From: Deltaproteobacteria bacterium
GTDB taxonomy: Bacteria; Desulfobacterota; Desulfobacteria; C00003060; C00003106
Direction of reading: 5' to 3'
Length of the DNA stretch: 16,240 nucleotides
Assembly (NCBI GenBank): GCA_019314005.1
Contig: JAFDAE010000078.1
Span: 1 to 16,240 of the forward strand
The notes under the pieces are model-generated. The model was not told where the DNA came from and did not search any database. It worked only from the letters and a program-made list of their open reading frames with translations. A program made the position numbers and the translations under genes. Positions 6,520 to 14,405 of this stretch are shown piece by piece (within the stretch, counting starts at the first letter, position 1; every line of letters starts with the position of its first letter).

Positions 6520-8661
6520 TTATATGCTTACAAGGCTGGCTCTACTTCCCCAAGCAATGTCCAGACCAGAAACAGGATCTTCTGCCATCCCGATGACGTC
6601 ATTTGCATTAACCCCTTTACCACTCAGGTAATCATCATAAGCAGAGTGTCCCAATCCGGTCGGTATAGCAACAACGTCGGGCCTTACCCCCTCGTACAGA
6701 TGTGCTCTGACCTTTACTTCCCCTGAGGGGGTCTTTAGCATCGCCACTGTCCCTTCGGAAAGTCCATAGGCGGCCGCCGTCTTTGGGTTGATCTCAACAA
6801 AGATATCGTTATTCTTTAAGACCGTCTCTGCCACAGTTTTTGTCAAGTATGGAGGATTTGCGACTGCCCCGTCAGCCAATCGAGTTGACTCGATTGGGAT
6901 CAATACCAATGGATATGAATTTGGATCTCCTTCAAGTACAACGGGTTTGTAACTCCCTGTTGCAAGAAATTCGAACTTCCCTGAAGGAGTCTTAAAGCCA
7001 CGAGCCCAATCAGAAGGTTTATAACTGGGATCTTTCCAATAGCCTTCCCTTACCAGGGTATTCCACTTTTCTCCCATGGTCTTTCTCAGCAGAGATTTAT
7101 AGTTATCCCATACAAAAGAATCTGCAACACCATCTATTGATTTCCCAAGCGCGATCACTGTATCGCCCACATGTTGAGTATCATACTCAGGATCAACCAC
7201 AGGGCGGCTTAACCCTATAATAGGAACATTCAGACCAACCGGGGTAGGAACATCTTCATATTGCTCAAGGTTGATATGGCTGGGAAGTATGAAATCAGCA
7301 TGTTGTGCTGTCTCATCCATATGAGATGCAAAGCTCACAATAAAAGGAATGCTGTCAAGCGCCTCTGCAACCGCTGCCCTATTGTGTGCCGTGTAATAGG
7401 GATTTGCTCCATAAACCAGAAGAGCGGATAGGTCGTATGCCCCCTTCCTCGTATTCAGCAGTTCAGGCAATTGATTGAACAGCGATTCAGTCGCCGGGAA
7501 GGCTTTTGTACCGGCCCGGTCAAAGCGTGGTCGTATCACCCCGCGTTTTGCGATAGTGTCTTGTTCCACAGCAGGCCATGCGTTGGTTCGCACTTCAGGA
7601 AGCGCCAGGACCCCACCGGTTTTGTTAATATTGCCTACCAAGGCATTAAGGGCATAAATTGCCATGAACTCGTTCGGTGAGTAGCCTTTAAGGACCATGC
7701 GTTTAAGGCCTTTATGGGCCTTCCCACTGTCATCGGTCCAGTCCTCAAAACCAAAGCAATGATTCATTACAAAATTTTTATTGTAACGTCTTTCTTTGAT
7801 GATTACATGCGCTAATCCAAGAGCAAGGGCCGCCTCTGTTCCAGGTACAATCGGAACCCACACATCAGCCTTAGCAGCCGTATTGGAAAGACGCGGCTCA
7901 ATCTGGACAACCTTTGCATTCCCTTTAGCGGCTTCTTCCCGCCAAGTGCTATTTGCTCTAAAAACACGAACAGGAGATCCCCACCCATCTATGAGGCCGC
8001 TGCCAAAGCTTAAAATATAACGGGCATTTTCCAGATCATATCCTACCGAAGCGTTCTCGCCTTGCATCAACTTTAGCCCAAGCTTTTCAGTATCTTCCGA
8101 GGATGGCATTGAAATAAAATTTGGAGAGCCATAGGCCGTCAAAAGGCGTTTGAAAAGTTGTGGGACAGTCCCTCGGTCCTTTCCTGATATGCATGCTACG
8201 GTATGGGCCGACCCATTTCGTCGTATCTGGCTCAGTTTCTTAGAAATCTCTGAAATAGCGGCACTCCAGGATATCTCTTCCCATTTTCCTTCGCCCCTAT
8301 TCCCTGCCCGTTTCAGCGGGCCTTTTACCCTTGCCCCTCCATACAACTGATACAACCCGGCTACCCCGAGGATACATATTCCACCATCATTGATCGGGTG
8401 TCCCTCTGTACCCTCGATTTTAACTGCACGGTTTTTTACTTTCCGTACCGAGATCCCGCACCCACCCGGGCAGAGCGTGCAGACCGATTTCTCTATATTC
8501 ACCTCTCCCACCGGAGGCACAGGGACCTCTATGGGGAGCCCGCGAAAAGTCTGCGACCATATGCACGAATCATCCATCAACTTCCATGGCAGGGGTGAAA
8601 ACGTAATCCCGGCTCCAGCGCCCAAACAGAATTGTAAAAAGCCTCGTCTACCCAAACTCAT
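6520..8661 (-). CDS. qrcB: Menaquinone reductase QrcB, molybdopterin-oxidoreductase-family subunit
   Basis: The 713-residue protein is exported folded: residues 4-10 are GRRGFLQ, a twin-arginine signal, followed by a hydrophobic stretch. C61, C64, C68 and C96 form the usual N-terminal 4Fe-4S site of the DMSO-reductase family. Then come the FGSGLIDGW and QIEPRLSNTAAKADVWVPI stretches of the pterin-binding domains and a C-terminal dinucleotide-binding-type domain (NPKTAAAYGL). In Qrc of Desulfovibrio vulgaris this subunit was reported to lack molybdenum and to act in electron transfer rather than as an oxidoreductase; that is knowledge of the family, not seen here. It starts at 8661 after GGGG, 57 bases downstream of qrcA. 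Relatives include ActB, but the gene order here is that of qrc. Confidence 0.9.
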   Translation of the reverse strand: MSLGRRGFLQFCLGAGAGITFSPLPWKLMDDSCIWSQTFRGLPIEVPVPPVGEVNIEKSVCTLCPGGCGISVRKVKNRAVKIEGTEGHPINDGGICILGVAGLYQLYGGARVKGPLKRAGNRGEGKWEEISWSAAISEISKKLSQIRRNGSAHTVACISGKDRGTVPQLFKRLLTAYGSPNFISMPSSEDTEKLGLKLMQGENASVGYDLENARYILSFGSGLIDGWGSPVRVFRANSTWREEAAKGNAKVVQIEPRLSNTAAKADVWVPIVPGTEAALALGLAHVIIKERRYNKNFVMNHCFGFEDWTDDSGKAHKGLKRMVLKGYSPNEFMAIYALNALVGNINKTGGVLALPEVRTNAWPAVEQDTIAKRGVIRPRFDRAGTKAFPATESLFNQLPELLNTRKGAYDLSALLVYGANPYYTAHNRAAVAEALDSIPFIVSFASHMDETAQHADFILPSHINLEQYEDVPTPVGLNVPIIGLSRPVVDPEYDTQHVGDTVIALGKSIDGVADSFVWDNYKSLLRKTMGEKWNTLVREGYWKDPSYKPSDWARGFKTPSGKFEFLATGSYKPVVLEGDPNSYPLVLIPIESTRLADGAVANPPYLTKTVAETVLKNNDIFVEINPKTAAAYGLSEGTVAMLKTPSGEVKVRAHLYEGVRPDVVAIPTGLGHSAYDDYLSGKGVNANDVIGMAEDPVSGLDIAWGSRASLVSI

Positions 8662-8718
8662 AATATTTTCCCCTTATCGATTCAGATCAGAAAAAAATTT
8701 TATTTTAACGACCTCTAT

Positions 8719-9336
8719 TTATTTGTGGCATACAAAACAGGCCTGGCGCGTGCCGTGCTCGTCATGGCATTCGGCACAGTCGTCCATCTTCATCCGATCC
8801 CACGTATTTGTTTTAAAACCACCGATGCTTTTCCCCCATATGTTACGACTGTAACCGGTTATCCGGTTTTCCTCGTAAATCTCTGAGTGGTCCGATTCTC
8901 CTATCATGCCGTGACAGGTCTTGCACTCCAATTCTCCCATTTTGACATGCGCGGCATGTGAGAAAAAGACACAGTCCGGCTGTCTAGAATAGACCAACCA
9001 GGGGATCTCTTTATTCGGCTCCACGTAATTTTCGATCAGCTTAATCTCTTCAGGATCTTCACCCTGGGCCTCTTCATGGCATTCCACACAATTGCTCAAT
9101 TCCGGAATACCGGAAAAACTACCGTCCTCTCGAAAGTAATGACAGCTTTCGCAATCACCGGTTGCATCCAGATGGATGCTGTGGCTAAAATCTATAGGCT
9201 GTTTTTTCTGGGAATAAAGTAATTTTGGAAAGATGCTCCACCCTACAAATAGGCTCACAGCCAAGCCGACAATAAAAAAAACAATCACAATTGGTGAAGA
9301 TGCAGCGGATTCCTTTTTTTCATGTTGTGCATTCAT
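8719..9336 (-). CDS. qrcA: Menaquinone reductase QrcA, membrane-anchored multihaem cytochrome c
   Basis: QrcA takes electrons from periplasmic cytochrome c3 and passes them to the other Qrc subunits. The 205-residue protein has an N-terminal span (about residues 15-35), probably an uncleaved anchor, and five CXXCH sites at residues 62, 83, 138, 187 and 200. Distal His candidates include FSHSIH (50-55) and FFSHAAH (124-130). The Desulfovibrio protein is described as hexahaem, so one canonical site is missing or replaced; C122 in CVFFSH is not a CXXCH. I chose the ATG at 9336 because GGGAG lies six bases upstream; a TTG four codons earlier overlaps that site. It is first in the qrcABCD operon behind a long leader. 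Haem attachment would use the ResB/CcsB pair encoded just upstream. Confidence 0.88.
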   Translation of the reverse strand: MNAQHEKKESAASSPIVIVFFIVGLAVSLFVGWSIFPKLLYSQKKQPIDFSHSIHLDATGDCESCHYFREDGSFSGIPELSNCVECHEEAQGEDPEEIKLIENYVEPNKEIPWLVYSRQPDCVFFSHAAHVKMGELECKTCHGMIGESDHSEIYEENRITGYSRNIWGKSIGGFKTNTWDRMKMDDCAECHDEHGTRQACFVCHK

Positions 9337-9500
9337 GGAAACTCCCAATCGATAAGAAATTAAACATTAAGGTAACGTTAATAATTTGGTCGGCTCAATA
9401 CCAACGTAACGTCCGCCACCTCCTTTTCAGTAATGTTGAATGGGCGTAAACAGTTTTGTGTTAGCACGAGCGATAAAAGGGGTAAGAAAAATTAGCAACT

Positions 9501-9529
9501 CTTTTACCCTGTTGCCTAAAGTTTGTCAA
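9501..9529 (-). promoter_or_regulatory. Sigma-70-type promoter for the qrc operon
   Basis: On the minus strand TTGACA (9529-9524) and TAAAAG (9506-9501) are 17 bases apart. The leader to the qrcA start would be about 155 nucleotides and contains an unused AAAAGGAGGTGG (9427-9416). Except for this promoter and leader, 9349-9569 holds nothing I can name. Confidence 0.5.
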
Positions 9530-9569
9530 GAAAAAATCGCTATTTTTTTCAAACATTAAGTGAAGTAAA

Positions 9570-9645
9570 CTGCGCTAAAGCAGATATGGTGCGCTAAAAT
9601 AGATGAAGTGAGCTAAAGCAGATGAAGTGAGCTAAAGTTTAAAGT
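9570..9645. repeat. Four-unit 19-bp tandem repeat
   Basis: Units begin at 9570, 9589, 9608 and 9627 with the consensus GTGAGCTAAAGCAGATGAA. The last unit diverges after CTAAAG and becomes the left arm of the inverted repeat that follows. Confidence 0.75.
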
Positions 9646-9753
9646 GCCTAAAGTGAGTCCCGCCTTGGCGGGATTAAGGAATGCGCTTTCAGCGCAGTCA
9701 ATATATAAATTGGCAGAACACCTTAACTTTAGGCACTTCACACTTTAGATCAC
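9627..9753. repeat. Long inverted repeat with inner palindromes
   Basis: A 27-bp arm at 9627-9653 (contains AAGTGCCTAAAG) is inverted at 9727-9753 with three mismatches (4th, 13th and 15th positions vary among G/T/A). Inside lie the palindrome TCCCGCCTTGGCGGGA (9658-9673) and a GCGC-tttca-GCGC hairpin (9683-9695). It may be another short mobile element or an intergenic fold. No reading frame is supported in it. Confidence 0.7.
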
Positions 9754-9756
9754 TAT

Positions 9757-9898
9757 GAGACCTTTGCATAACGCGACATTTTTCCGTCAGGCAAGGAAGG
9801 TAAAAAATTTAACCGGAGGAATACATTGGGTATTTCGAGGATTAAATTTTGAAGCCTGACGCCGCATCACGGGAAAAGGGCAGTTATGCAAAGGTCTC
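9757..9898. mobile_element. 142-bp MITE, copy B
   Basis: It has the same 16-bp perfect ends as copy A (9757-9772 and 9883-9898), the same length and the same inner GCCTGACG/CGTCAGGC pair, in reverse orientation. The 5-bp target duplication is ACTAT (9752-9756 and 9899-9903). I count nine differences from copy A over 142 bases. Its end lies eight bases beyond the ccsB stop codon. Confidence 0.88.
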
Positions 9899-9905
9899 AC
9901 TATAA

Positions 9906-10751
9906 TTACTGAGCATAGCTATGAAGTCCTGGAAGGATGTAGTTGACCCCAAAATAGGTAAACATAACCGCTATGAAGCCGATGATCGAAAGAAAGGCAA
10001 TCCGTTTCCCGCGCCACCCTCTTACCATTCTGGAGTGGATCAAGGTGGCGTAGATAAACCACGTAATTAATGACCAGGTCTCTTTTGGGTCCCAAGACCA
10101 ATAGCTCCCCCATGCGGAGTTTGCCCAAACAGCCCCTGTAATGATACCCATGGTCAGGAAAAGAAACCCAAGCGTGATGGTTTGGTATATCAGCCTGTCA
10201 AGAATTCTTACGGCAGGGAATTGATTTAAAAAACTATCCTTCCCTTCATCGCCGCTTGCCTTCATAAGATACATAATTGCGACCCCGAAAGAGACAGCAA
10301 AGGCGGCGTAACCTATAAAGCATGTAATAACGTGGATAATCAGCCAGTTACTCTTAAGCGCCGGAATCAAGGGCGATATCCGGTCTTCAATGTGAGGAGA
10401 AAGAGATGCGTAGGCTATCGCAAAAAAGGCAAGAGGCCCTGCAACCCCTCCGATGCTTTTATTTTTGTATTTGTATTCAATCAAAAGATAGAGCAAAATA
10501 ATCGACCAGGAAAAAAATACAAGGGACTCGTACATATTGGACAGGGGCGCATGCCCGTGCCCTGCGCCCATCTGATACGATTCCACCCATCGGAGTATAA
10601 TGCCGACAGTATGCCCCAGGAAACCAAGATAGGTCGTTATAGTGGCCAGCTTTCCTATAATCGGTTTTTTAAAAATCCATGTCGTAATATAGAAAAAAGA
10701 GGCAGCGCCATAAATAAACGTTATGATGGATAGTAGGTAAGAACTGTTCAT
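9906..10751 (-). CDS. ccsB: System II cytochrome c biogenesis protein CcsB/ResC (CcsA-like haem handler)
   Basis: This membrane protein carries haem to apocytochromes with ResB. The 281-residue protein has about eight hydrophobic spans, the family stretch GHAPLSNMYESLVFFSW at residues 66-82 and the tryptophan-rich WWD-type haem motif WGSYWSWDPKETW at 214-226 between spans. H47, H140 and H239 sit where conserved haem-ligand histidines are expected. It starts at the ATG at 10751 with a weak ribosome site (GGTTTTATT). It follows resB by 73 bases containing a hairpin. QrcA, downstream on the same strand, is an obvious substrate. Family names vary (CcsA, CcsB, ResC). Confidence 0.92.
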   Translation of the reverse strand: MNSSYLLSIITFIYGAASFFYITTWIFKKPIIGKLATITTYLGFLGHTVGIILRWVESYQMGAGHGHAPLSNMYESLVFFSWSIILLYLLIEYKYKNKSIGGVAGPLAFFAIAYASLSPHIEDRISPLIPALKSNWLIIHVITCFIGYAAFAVSFGVAIMYLMKASGDEGKDSFLNQFPAVRILDRLIYQTITLGFLFLTMGIITGAVWANSAWGSYWSWDPKETWSLITWFIYATLIHSRMVRGWRGKRIAFLSIIGFIAVMFTYFGVNYILPGLHSYAQ

Positions 10752-10777
10752 AATAAAACCTATTTGCCTTTCGTTTC

Positions 10778-10820
10778 AGCTGATAGCAAGAAAGGAAATT
10801 TTCTCTTTTTACTATCAGCT
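10778..10820. repeat. Hairpin in the resB-ccsB gap
   Basis: AGCTGATAG (10778-10786) pairs with CTATCAGCT (10812-10820) around an A/T-rich loop. It has no T-run after it on the minus strand, so it looks like an mRNA fold and not a terminator. Confidence 0.5.
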
Positions 10821-10824
10821 ATTC

Positions 10825-12183
10825 TTATGATAGCAACTGAAGCCCTTCTGTTATTTTTTCTACCTTGTCTTCAAAAGCAAGCCGATTTTTGTTGGCAGTG
10901 CCGGCTATTGTTACTCGACTGCCCTCCTTGTCACGAACAACCTGTACAAAAAGACGGTTGTGCGACATAAAAAATGTAATACTGATTCCGATAATGAGGA
11001 GGATGCAGCCGGCATAGACAACCCAAACCCCGGGGTCGGCTGTTACTTGAAGCCCCGTGTAATAAACTTCAGGATAACTTTCAATAGAAAACAGATAGCG
11101 CCCTTTGCGCATCCGATCCATATTCGGATAGTTCTTAAACAACCGGAAAGCTACCGGCGGCTTTCCATCATCCACAAGCTGGACCTGAAACGCCGGGCCG
11201 GCGTTCATAAAATCGGATACAAATTGAACAATTTTAAAATACCCTTGATTATCCGGAAGGTTGATCTTTTTATGCAATGGCGCCTCAATACTTTCAGGCT
11301 TTCCGGCCTTATAGTCCACGAGTTTCAGCGTCACCCGGTCCGGGGGAAGTGTGCCGTAACCCGACTGATAAAAGCTGACCCCCTTGTATCGAAGTGGATC
11401 ATTGACAACAATAGATCGTGTCAACACCTCCTGTCCGTTTTCAATAATAGTTAAAGAAGATTTGTACTCTTTGGGCATTCCTGAATCATAAAAGGTTGCC
11501 TTAAATTCATTACATCGGAGGGCAAAATCTAACTGATAAGGTTTACTGTTTTCTCGGAGCCGGATGTGATCCACAGTCTCACCCTCGGGTATATTGACCC
11601 AGCCGTTATACCCGAACAACGATCCAAATATTGCCCCTATGAAAAGTATGATGATACTCAGGTGAACAATATAGACCCCCATACGGGTCCATCGTCCCCG
11701 TTCAGCATAAAGAACAAAACCTGCATCGGTTTCCTCTGAGTGGCAGTAACGCAATTTTTTAATAATATATGATTCGTATACAGATTTAAGTTTTTCCGGG
11801 GATGAAGGAATAATAAATGAGTCTTTCCTCCTAATATTATTGAAGCGTTTTTTATTAAATTTTGGGTTCTTAACAGAGACTATTCTCCATACAGTGGGAA
11901 GCCGATTAAAAGAACATACTACAAGGTTGATCGTAAGCATCATCAATATGAACAGAAACCACCAGGAATGGTACATATCAAAGAGGCCGAGAAATTTAAA
12001 AATCTTGTACAAGGCCTCTCCATACCTTTGGAAGTAACTTGCGGGGTCCTCATTTTGTGGAATGACAGTGCCTATGATGGATGTGACAGCCAAAACTAGC
12101 AATAGGACTACGGACAACTTCACAGAAGCAAAAAAAGACCAAATGCGTTCTTTAAAGGACTCCTCTTCTTTTTTCTTTTTCAA
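10825..12183 (-). CDS. resB: System II cytochrome c biogenesis protein ResB/Ccs1
   Basis: ResB works with CcsB in haem delivery and ligation on the periplasmic side. The 452-residue protein has two N-terminal spans (about 20-42 and 72-92), a third at about 168-192 (VYIVHLSIIILFIGAIFGS), a large extracytoplasmic domain, and a last span near 390-412 (VYAGCILLIIGISITFFM). Family signatures include SVVLLLVLAVTSIIGTVIPQ and YERGRW-like YAERGRWTRMGVYIVHLS. The start is TTG at 12183, with AGGAG seven bases upstream, and a Lys/Glu-rich first segment. It leads the resB-ccsB pair, 140 bases after a small membrane-protein gene. Confidence 0.93.
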   Translation of the reverse strand: MKKKKEEESFKERIWSFFASVKLSVVLLLVLAVTSIIGTVIPQNEDPASYFQRYGEALYKIFKFLGLFDMYHSWWFLFILMMLTINLVVCSFNRLPTVWRIVSVKNPKFNKKRFNNIRRKDSFIIPSSPEKLKSVYESYIIKKLRYCHSEETDAGFVLYAERGRWTRMGVYIVHLSIIILFIGAIFGSLFGYNGWVNIPEGETVDHIRLRENSKPYQLDFALRCNEFKATFYDSGMPKEYKSSLTIIENGQEVLTRSIVVNDPLRYKGVSFYQSGYGTLPPDRVTLKLVDYKAGKPESIEAPLHKKINLPDNQGYFKIVQFVSDFMNAGPAFQVQLVDDGKPPVAFRLFKNYPNMDRMRKGRYLFSIESYPEVYYTGLQVTADPGVWVVYAGCILLIIGISITFFMSHNRLFVQVVRDKEGSRVTIAGTANKNRLAFEDKVEKITEGLQLLS

Positions 12184-12323
12184 ATTAGATACTCCTTTCT
12201 ATGGGACACAGTATTGTATATCAAAAGAAGCCTCTAAAAACAAGGTTGAGGGGATCACAAAAAGTTTTTGGTAGACCTATCGGTTTCTGGTTGCCGGCTC
12301 TTGAGTGGAAACGGATAAAATTT

Positions 12324-12554
12324 TTATTGAGATTGGCTTTTCAGGCGAGACATAAGGAAGTAATAGAAAACTATCTGAATGATCTCTGTACCAAAACCTA
12401 TCGCATACAAGAGGGCGCGTTGATGGAAAATAAAATGGAAGGCAAAAGAGATTGCAGCGATAATCAAGGAGGCTTGCAAAAGGTTTATAAAGACCCTTTC
12501 ATAAGCAGGATGTCGCGCCGCTGCAAAAGCGAGCACGGCATGCATCCCTGCCAC
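12324..12554 (-). CDS. Unrecognised small membrane protein, two spans
   Basis: I do not recognise this protein. It starts at GTG 12554 behind AGGGATCAG and has 76 residues: a short basic stretch (ARHPAYERV), a span (FINLLQASLIIAAISFAFHF), a turn (IFHQRAL), a second span (LYAIGFGTEIIQIVFYYFLM) and a basic tail, SRLKSQSQ. It lies 20 bases after the pentapeptide-repeat gene. The frame is open upstream to a TGA within that gene and there encodes FDCWCPKCLIGSVRDQ, a peptide with a zinc-site look. It may therefore be the C-terminal part of a frameshifted longer protein rather than a free gene. Confidence 0.5.
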   Translation of the reverse strand: MAGMHAVLAFAAARHPAYERVFINLLQASLIIAAISFAFHFIFHQRALLYAIGFGTEIIQIVFYYFLMSRLKSQSQ

Positions 12555-12574
12555 CTGATCCCTGACCGACCCGA

Positions 12575-13207
12575 TCAGACACTTTGGACACCAGCAATCA
12601 AACGATGCTCCATACCATCATCCCACCTGGTTTTCACATAACACGTCTTCTGATCTATCGTAATATCTGAAATTTCCGCGACACCCCTAAAATCAGCACT
12701 GAACAATTGAGCGCCGTTCAGAATAGTCCCGCACAGTTTGGCCCCCTTAAAAATAGCAGAGGTAAGATCTGTATTTGAGAGGTTGGCCCCGGTCAAATCC
12801 GTACCGGAAAAATTGACTCCGGCCAAATTGCTCCCTGACAGGTCTGCATCGCGAAAATCTGAGCCGCTGAAATTAGCTTCAACAGCCCACACACATCGCA
12901 TAAGCGCGTTTGAAAAATTGCAACCAATAAAAGTTGCCATCCACATCCTTGCTCTGTCAAGTTTTGCCTTAAGAAAATTCACGTCACGGGCACGCACATA
13001 ATTGTAATGAATGCTCTCCAAATTGGCTTTTATAAAACTGCTGTAATCTAAGAGGGCGCCTCTAAAATTACTCCCCCAGAAGTTGATCCCGTCCAGATTC
13101 AGTTTGTCGTAACACCCACGTACAAAAAATGTATGCTGAAAGGATCGAATCCCCTGACTCAGTTTTTCAACAATATCATTTTTGGTCAATTGAACTGATT
13201 GCAACAT
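12575..13207 (-). CDS. Pentapeptide-repeat protein
   Basis: The 210-residue protein has A(D/N)LXX-type repeats through its middle (about residues 40-175, for example ANFSGSDFRDADLSGSNLAG), which should fold as a right-handed four-sided beta helix. An N-terminal segment (about 1-30) and a C-terminal tail with KTCYVKTRWDDGMEHRL are outside the repeat. I chose the ATG at 13207 because GGAGG lies eight bases before it; a GTG at 13222 overlaps that site. The function is not predictable: some such proteins mimic DNA and inhibit gyrase, but most are uncharacterised. It follows the ketoacyl-synthase gene by 52 bases and probably shares its transcript. Confidence 0.9.
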   Translation of the reverse strand: MLQSVQLTKNDIVEKLSQGIRSFQHTFFVRGCYDKLNLDGINFWGSNFRGALLDYSSFIKANLESIHYNYVRARDVNFLKAKLDRARMWMATFIGCNFSNALMRCVWAVEANFSGSDFRDADLSGSNLAGVNFSGTDLTGANLSNTDLTSAIFKGAKLCGTILNGAQLFSADFRGVAEISDITIDQKTCYVKTRWDDGMEHRLIAGVQSV

Positions 13208-13259
13208 AATACTATCCTCCACTTATATAAATTTTAGGCCACAGAAATCCCTAAATTCT

Positions 13260-14381
13260 TTAAAACTGCACTACCATTCCCGCTGATGTGATTCCCGCAC
13301 CCATAACACCAAAAAGCACCTTGGCCCCCTTTCCGATTCTCCCCTGATCCAGGGCCTCTTTAAGGGCAATCAACGTACAACTGGAGCCGGTATTGGCATA
13401 CTTATCAATTGTAAGAACAATTCTATCTTCTGTTATCCCAAAAGTCTTGGCAGCAGTCAAAATCGTCTGGAGATTGACCTGATGCGGTAGAAACAGATCA
13501 ATGTCTTTTCCGGTAAGACCGGTCACCTCCAAGGTCCGGCCGATCGCCTTGGTAAGCTCTTCTGTTGCGGATTTTTCGAAGATTTTTCGGTTGATATTGT
13601 CATTGGAGTTCCCCATAGCAATATAACCCTCTTTAAGATTCTTCTCGGTTATCGGAAGCTCCTGATAGACATTGAGCATCCAATGATGCTGGGGATTCGC
13701 CTGAAGATACCCTCCCAGGATACCCTCTTTTTCGTCCCCGGTCCATCGCATGACGATTGCCGCAGCTCCATCAGCCACCGCGGGAAGAGAAGTAAGGTAC
13801 TCCCAATCAAGGAGCCGTGAATAAGTCTCGCCACCGGCCAAGAGGATGTAAGGGGCATGCTCGGACAGAAATCCGGAAGCCATGGCCATTCCGTAAACAG
13901 CGCCTGAACATGTTGCATTGATATCGCTTATTGCCGCATTTTCCAAGCCCAACTCATTGGCAATAAAACTCGAGGTAGCCCCTCCCCTGATGGTGTAATA
14001 AAAAGAAAAGGAAAGGAAAAAGGCATTGATCAACGATCGCTCCAAACCGGCATCTGCAATAGCATCTTCACATGATTTAATAATAAGGTCATCGTATTTG
14101 ACGCCATCCTCTGTCGTGCAGGTGCCGGGCCAATGGGTCCAATATCGATTTTTGAAACCTGTCATCTTTTCGATTCGATCAAGATCTATCCCCACTGACT
14201 TGGCCATTCCCCTTATGTCATCCCCAAATTGAGCTTTCAGTCCTTCATACAGTCCATTCCCCTTATGTTTTAGGTAGGCTTCTACAATTTTTTCATTAGT
14301 CACAGGAGCATACGGGGGAAAGGCAACGCCGATCCCGTCGGATATCCGTATCCCCATCCGTTTACGAACAACCATTCCCAT
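13260..14381 (-). CDS. 3-ketoacyl-ACP synthase III-like (KAS III) enzyme
   Basis: This enzyme class condenses an acyl-CoA starter with malonyl-ACP or catalyses a related thiolase-type reaction. The catalytic triad is visible: Cys158 in DINATCSGAVYG, His300 in FLPHQVNLQ and Asn330 in DKYANTGSSC. GAGITSAG-type glycine-rich sequence ends the protein. At 373 residues it is longer than housekeeping FabH (about 320), mainly by an N-terminal extension with PYAPVTNEKIVEAYLKHKGN. It could be a specialised starter-unit or secondary lipid enzyme, so I give no symbol. It starts at the ATG at 14381 behind GAGGAGAAGAG and is first in a run with the pentapeptide gene. The substrate is unknown. Confidence 0.88.
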   Translation of the reverse strand: MGMVVRKRMGIRISDGIGVAFPPYAPVTNEKIVEAYLKHKGNGLYEGLKAQFGDDIRGMAKSVGIDLDRIEKMTGFKNRYWTHWPGTCTTEDGVKYDDLIIKSCEDAIADAGLERSLINAFFLSFSFYYTIRGGATSSFIANELGLENAAISDINATCSGAVYGMAMASGFLSEHAPYILLAGGETYSRLLDWEYLTSLPAVADGAAAIVMRWTGDEKEGILGGYLQANPQHHWMLNVYQELPITEKNLKEGYIAMGNSNDNINRKIFEKSATEELTKAIGRTLEVTGLTGKDIDLFLPHQVNLQTILTAAKTFGITEDRIVLTIDKYANTGSSCTLIALKEALDQGRIGKGAKVLFGVMGAGITSAGMVVQF

Positions 14382-14405
14382 TTCTATCTCTTCTCCTCAC
14401 CAAGC

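Noticed and set aside
9570..9645. CRISPR array
   Set aside because: Units of 19 bases are directly joined with no spacers, so this is a plain tandem repeat.
10332..11454. Plus-strand frames of 133 and 164 codons opposite ccsB and resB
   Set aside because: They are shadows of strongly supported genes on the minus strand.
12184..12323. Promoter for resB (TTGTTT and TACAAT)
   Set aside because: The -10 is fair but the spacing is about 19 bases and the -35 is poor; the region may simply be read through from upstream.
12201..12641. 146-codon plus-strand frame opposite the small membrane-protein gene
   Set aside because: It overlaps the pentapeptide and small membrane genes on the other strand and has no protein-like pattern or ribosome site.
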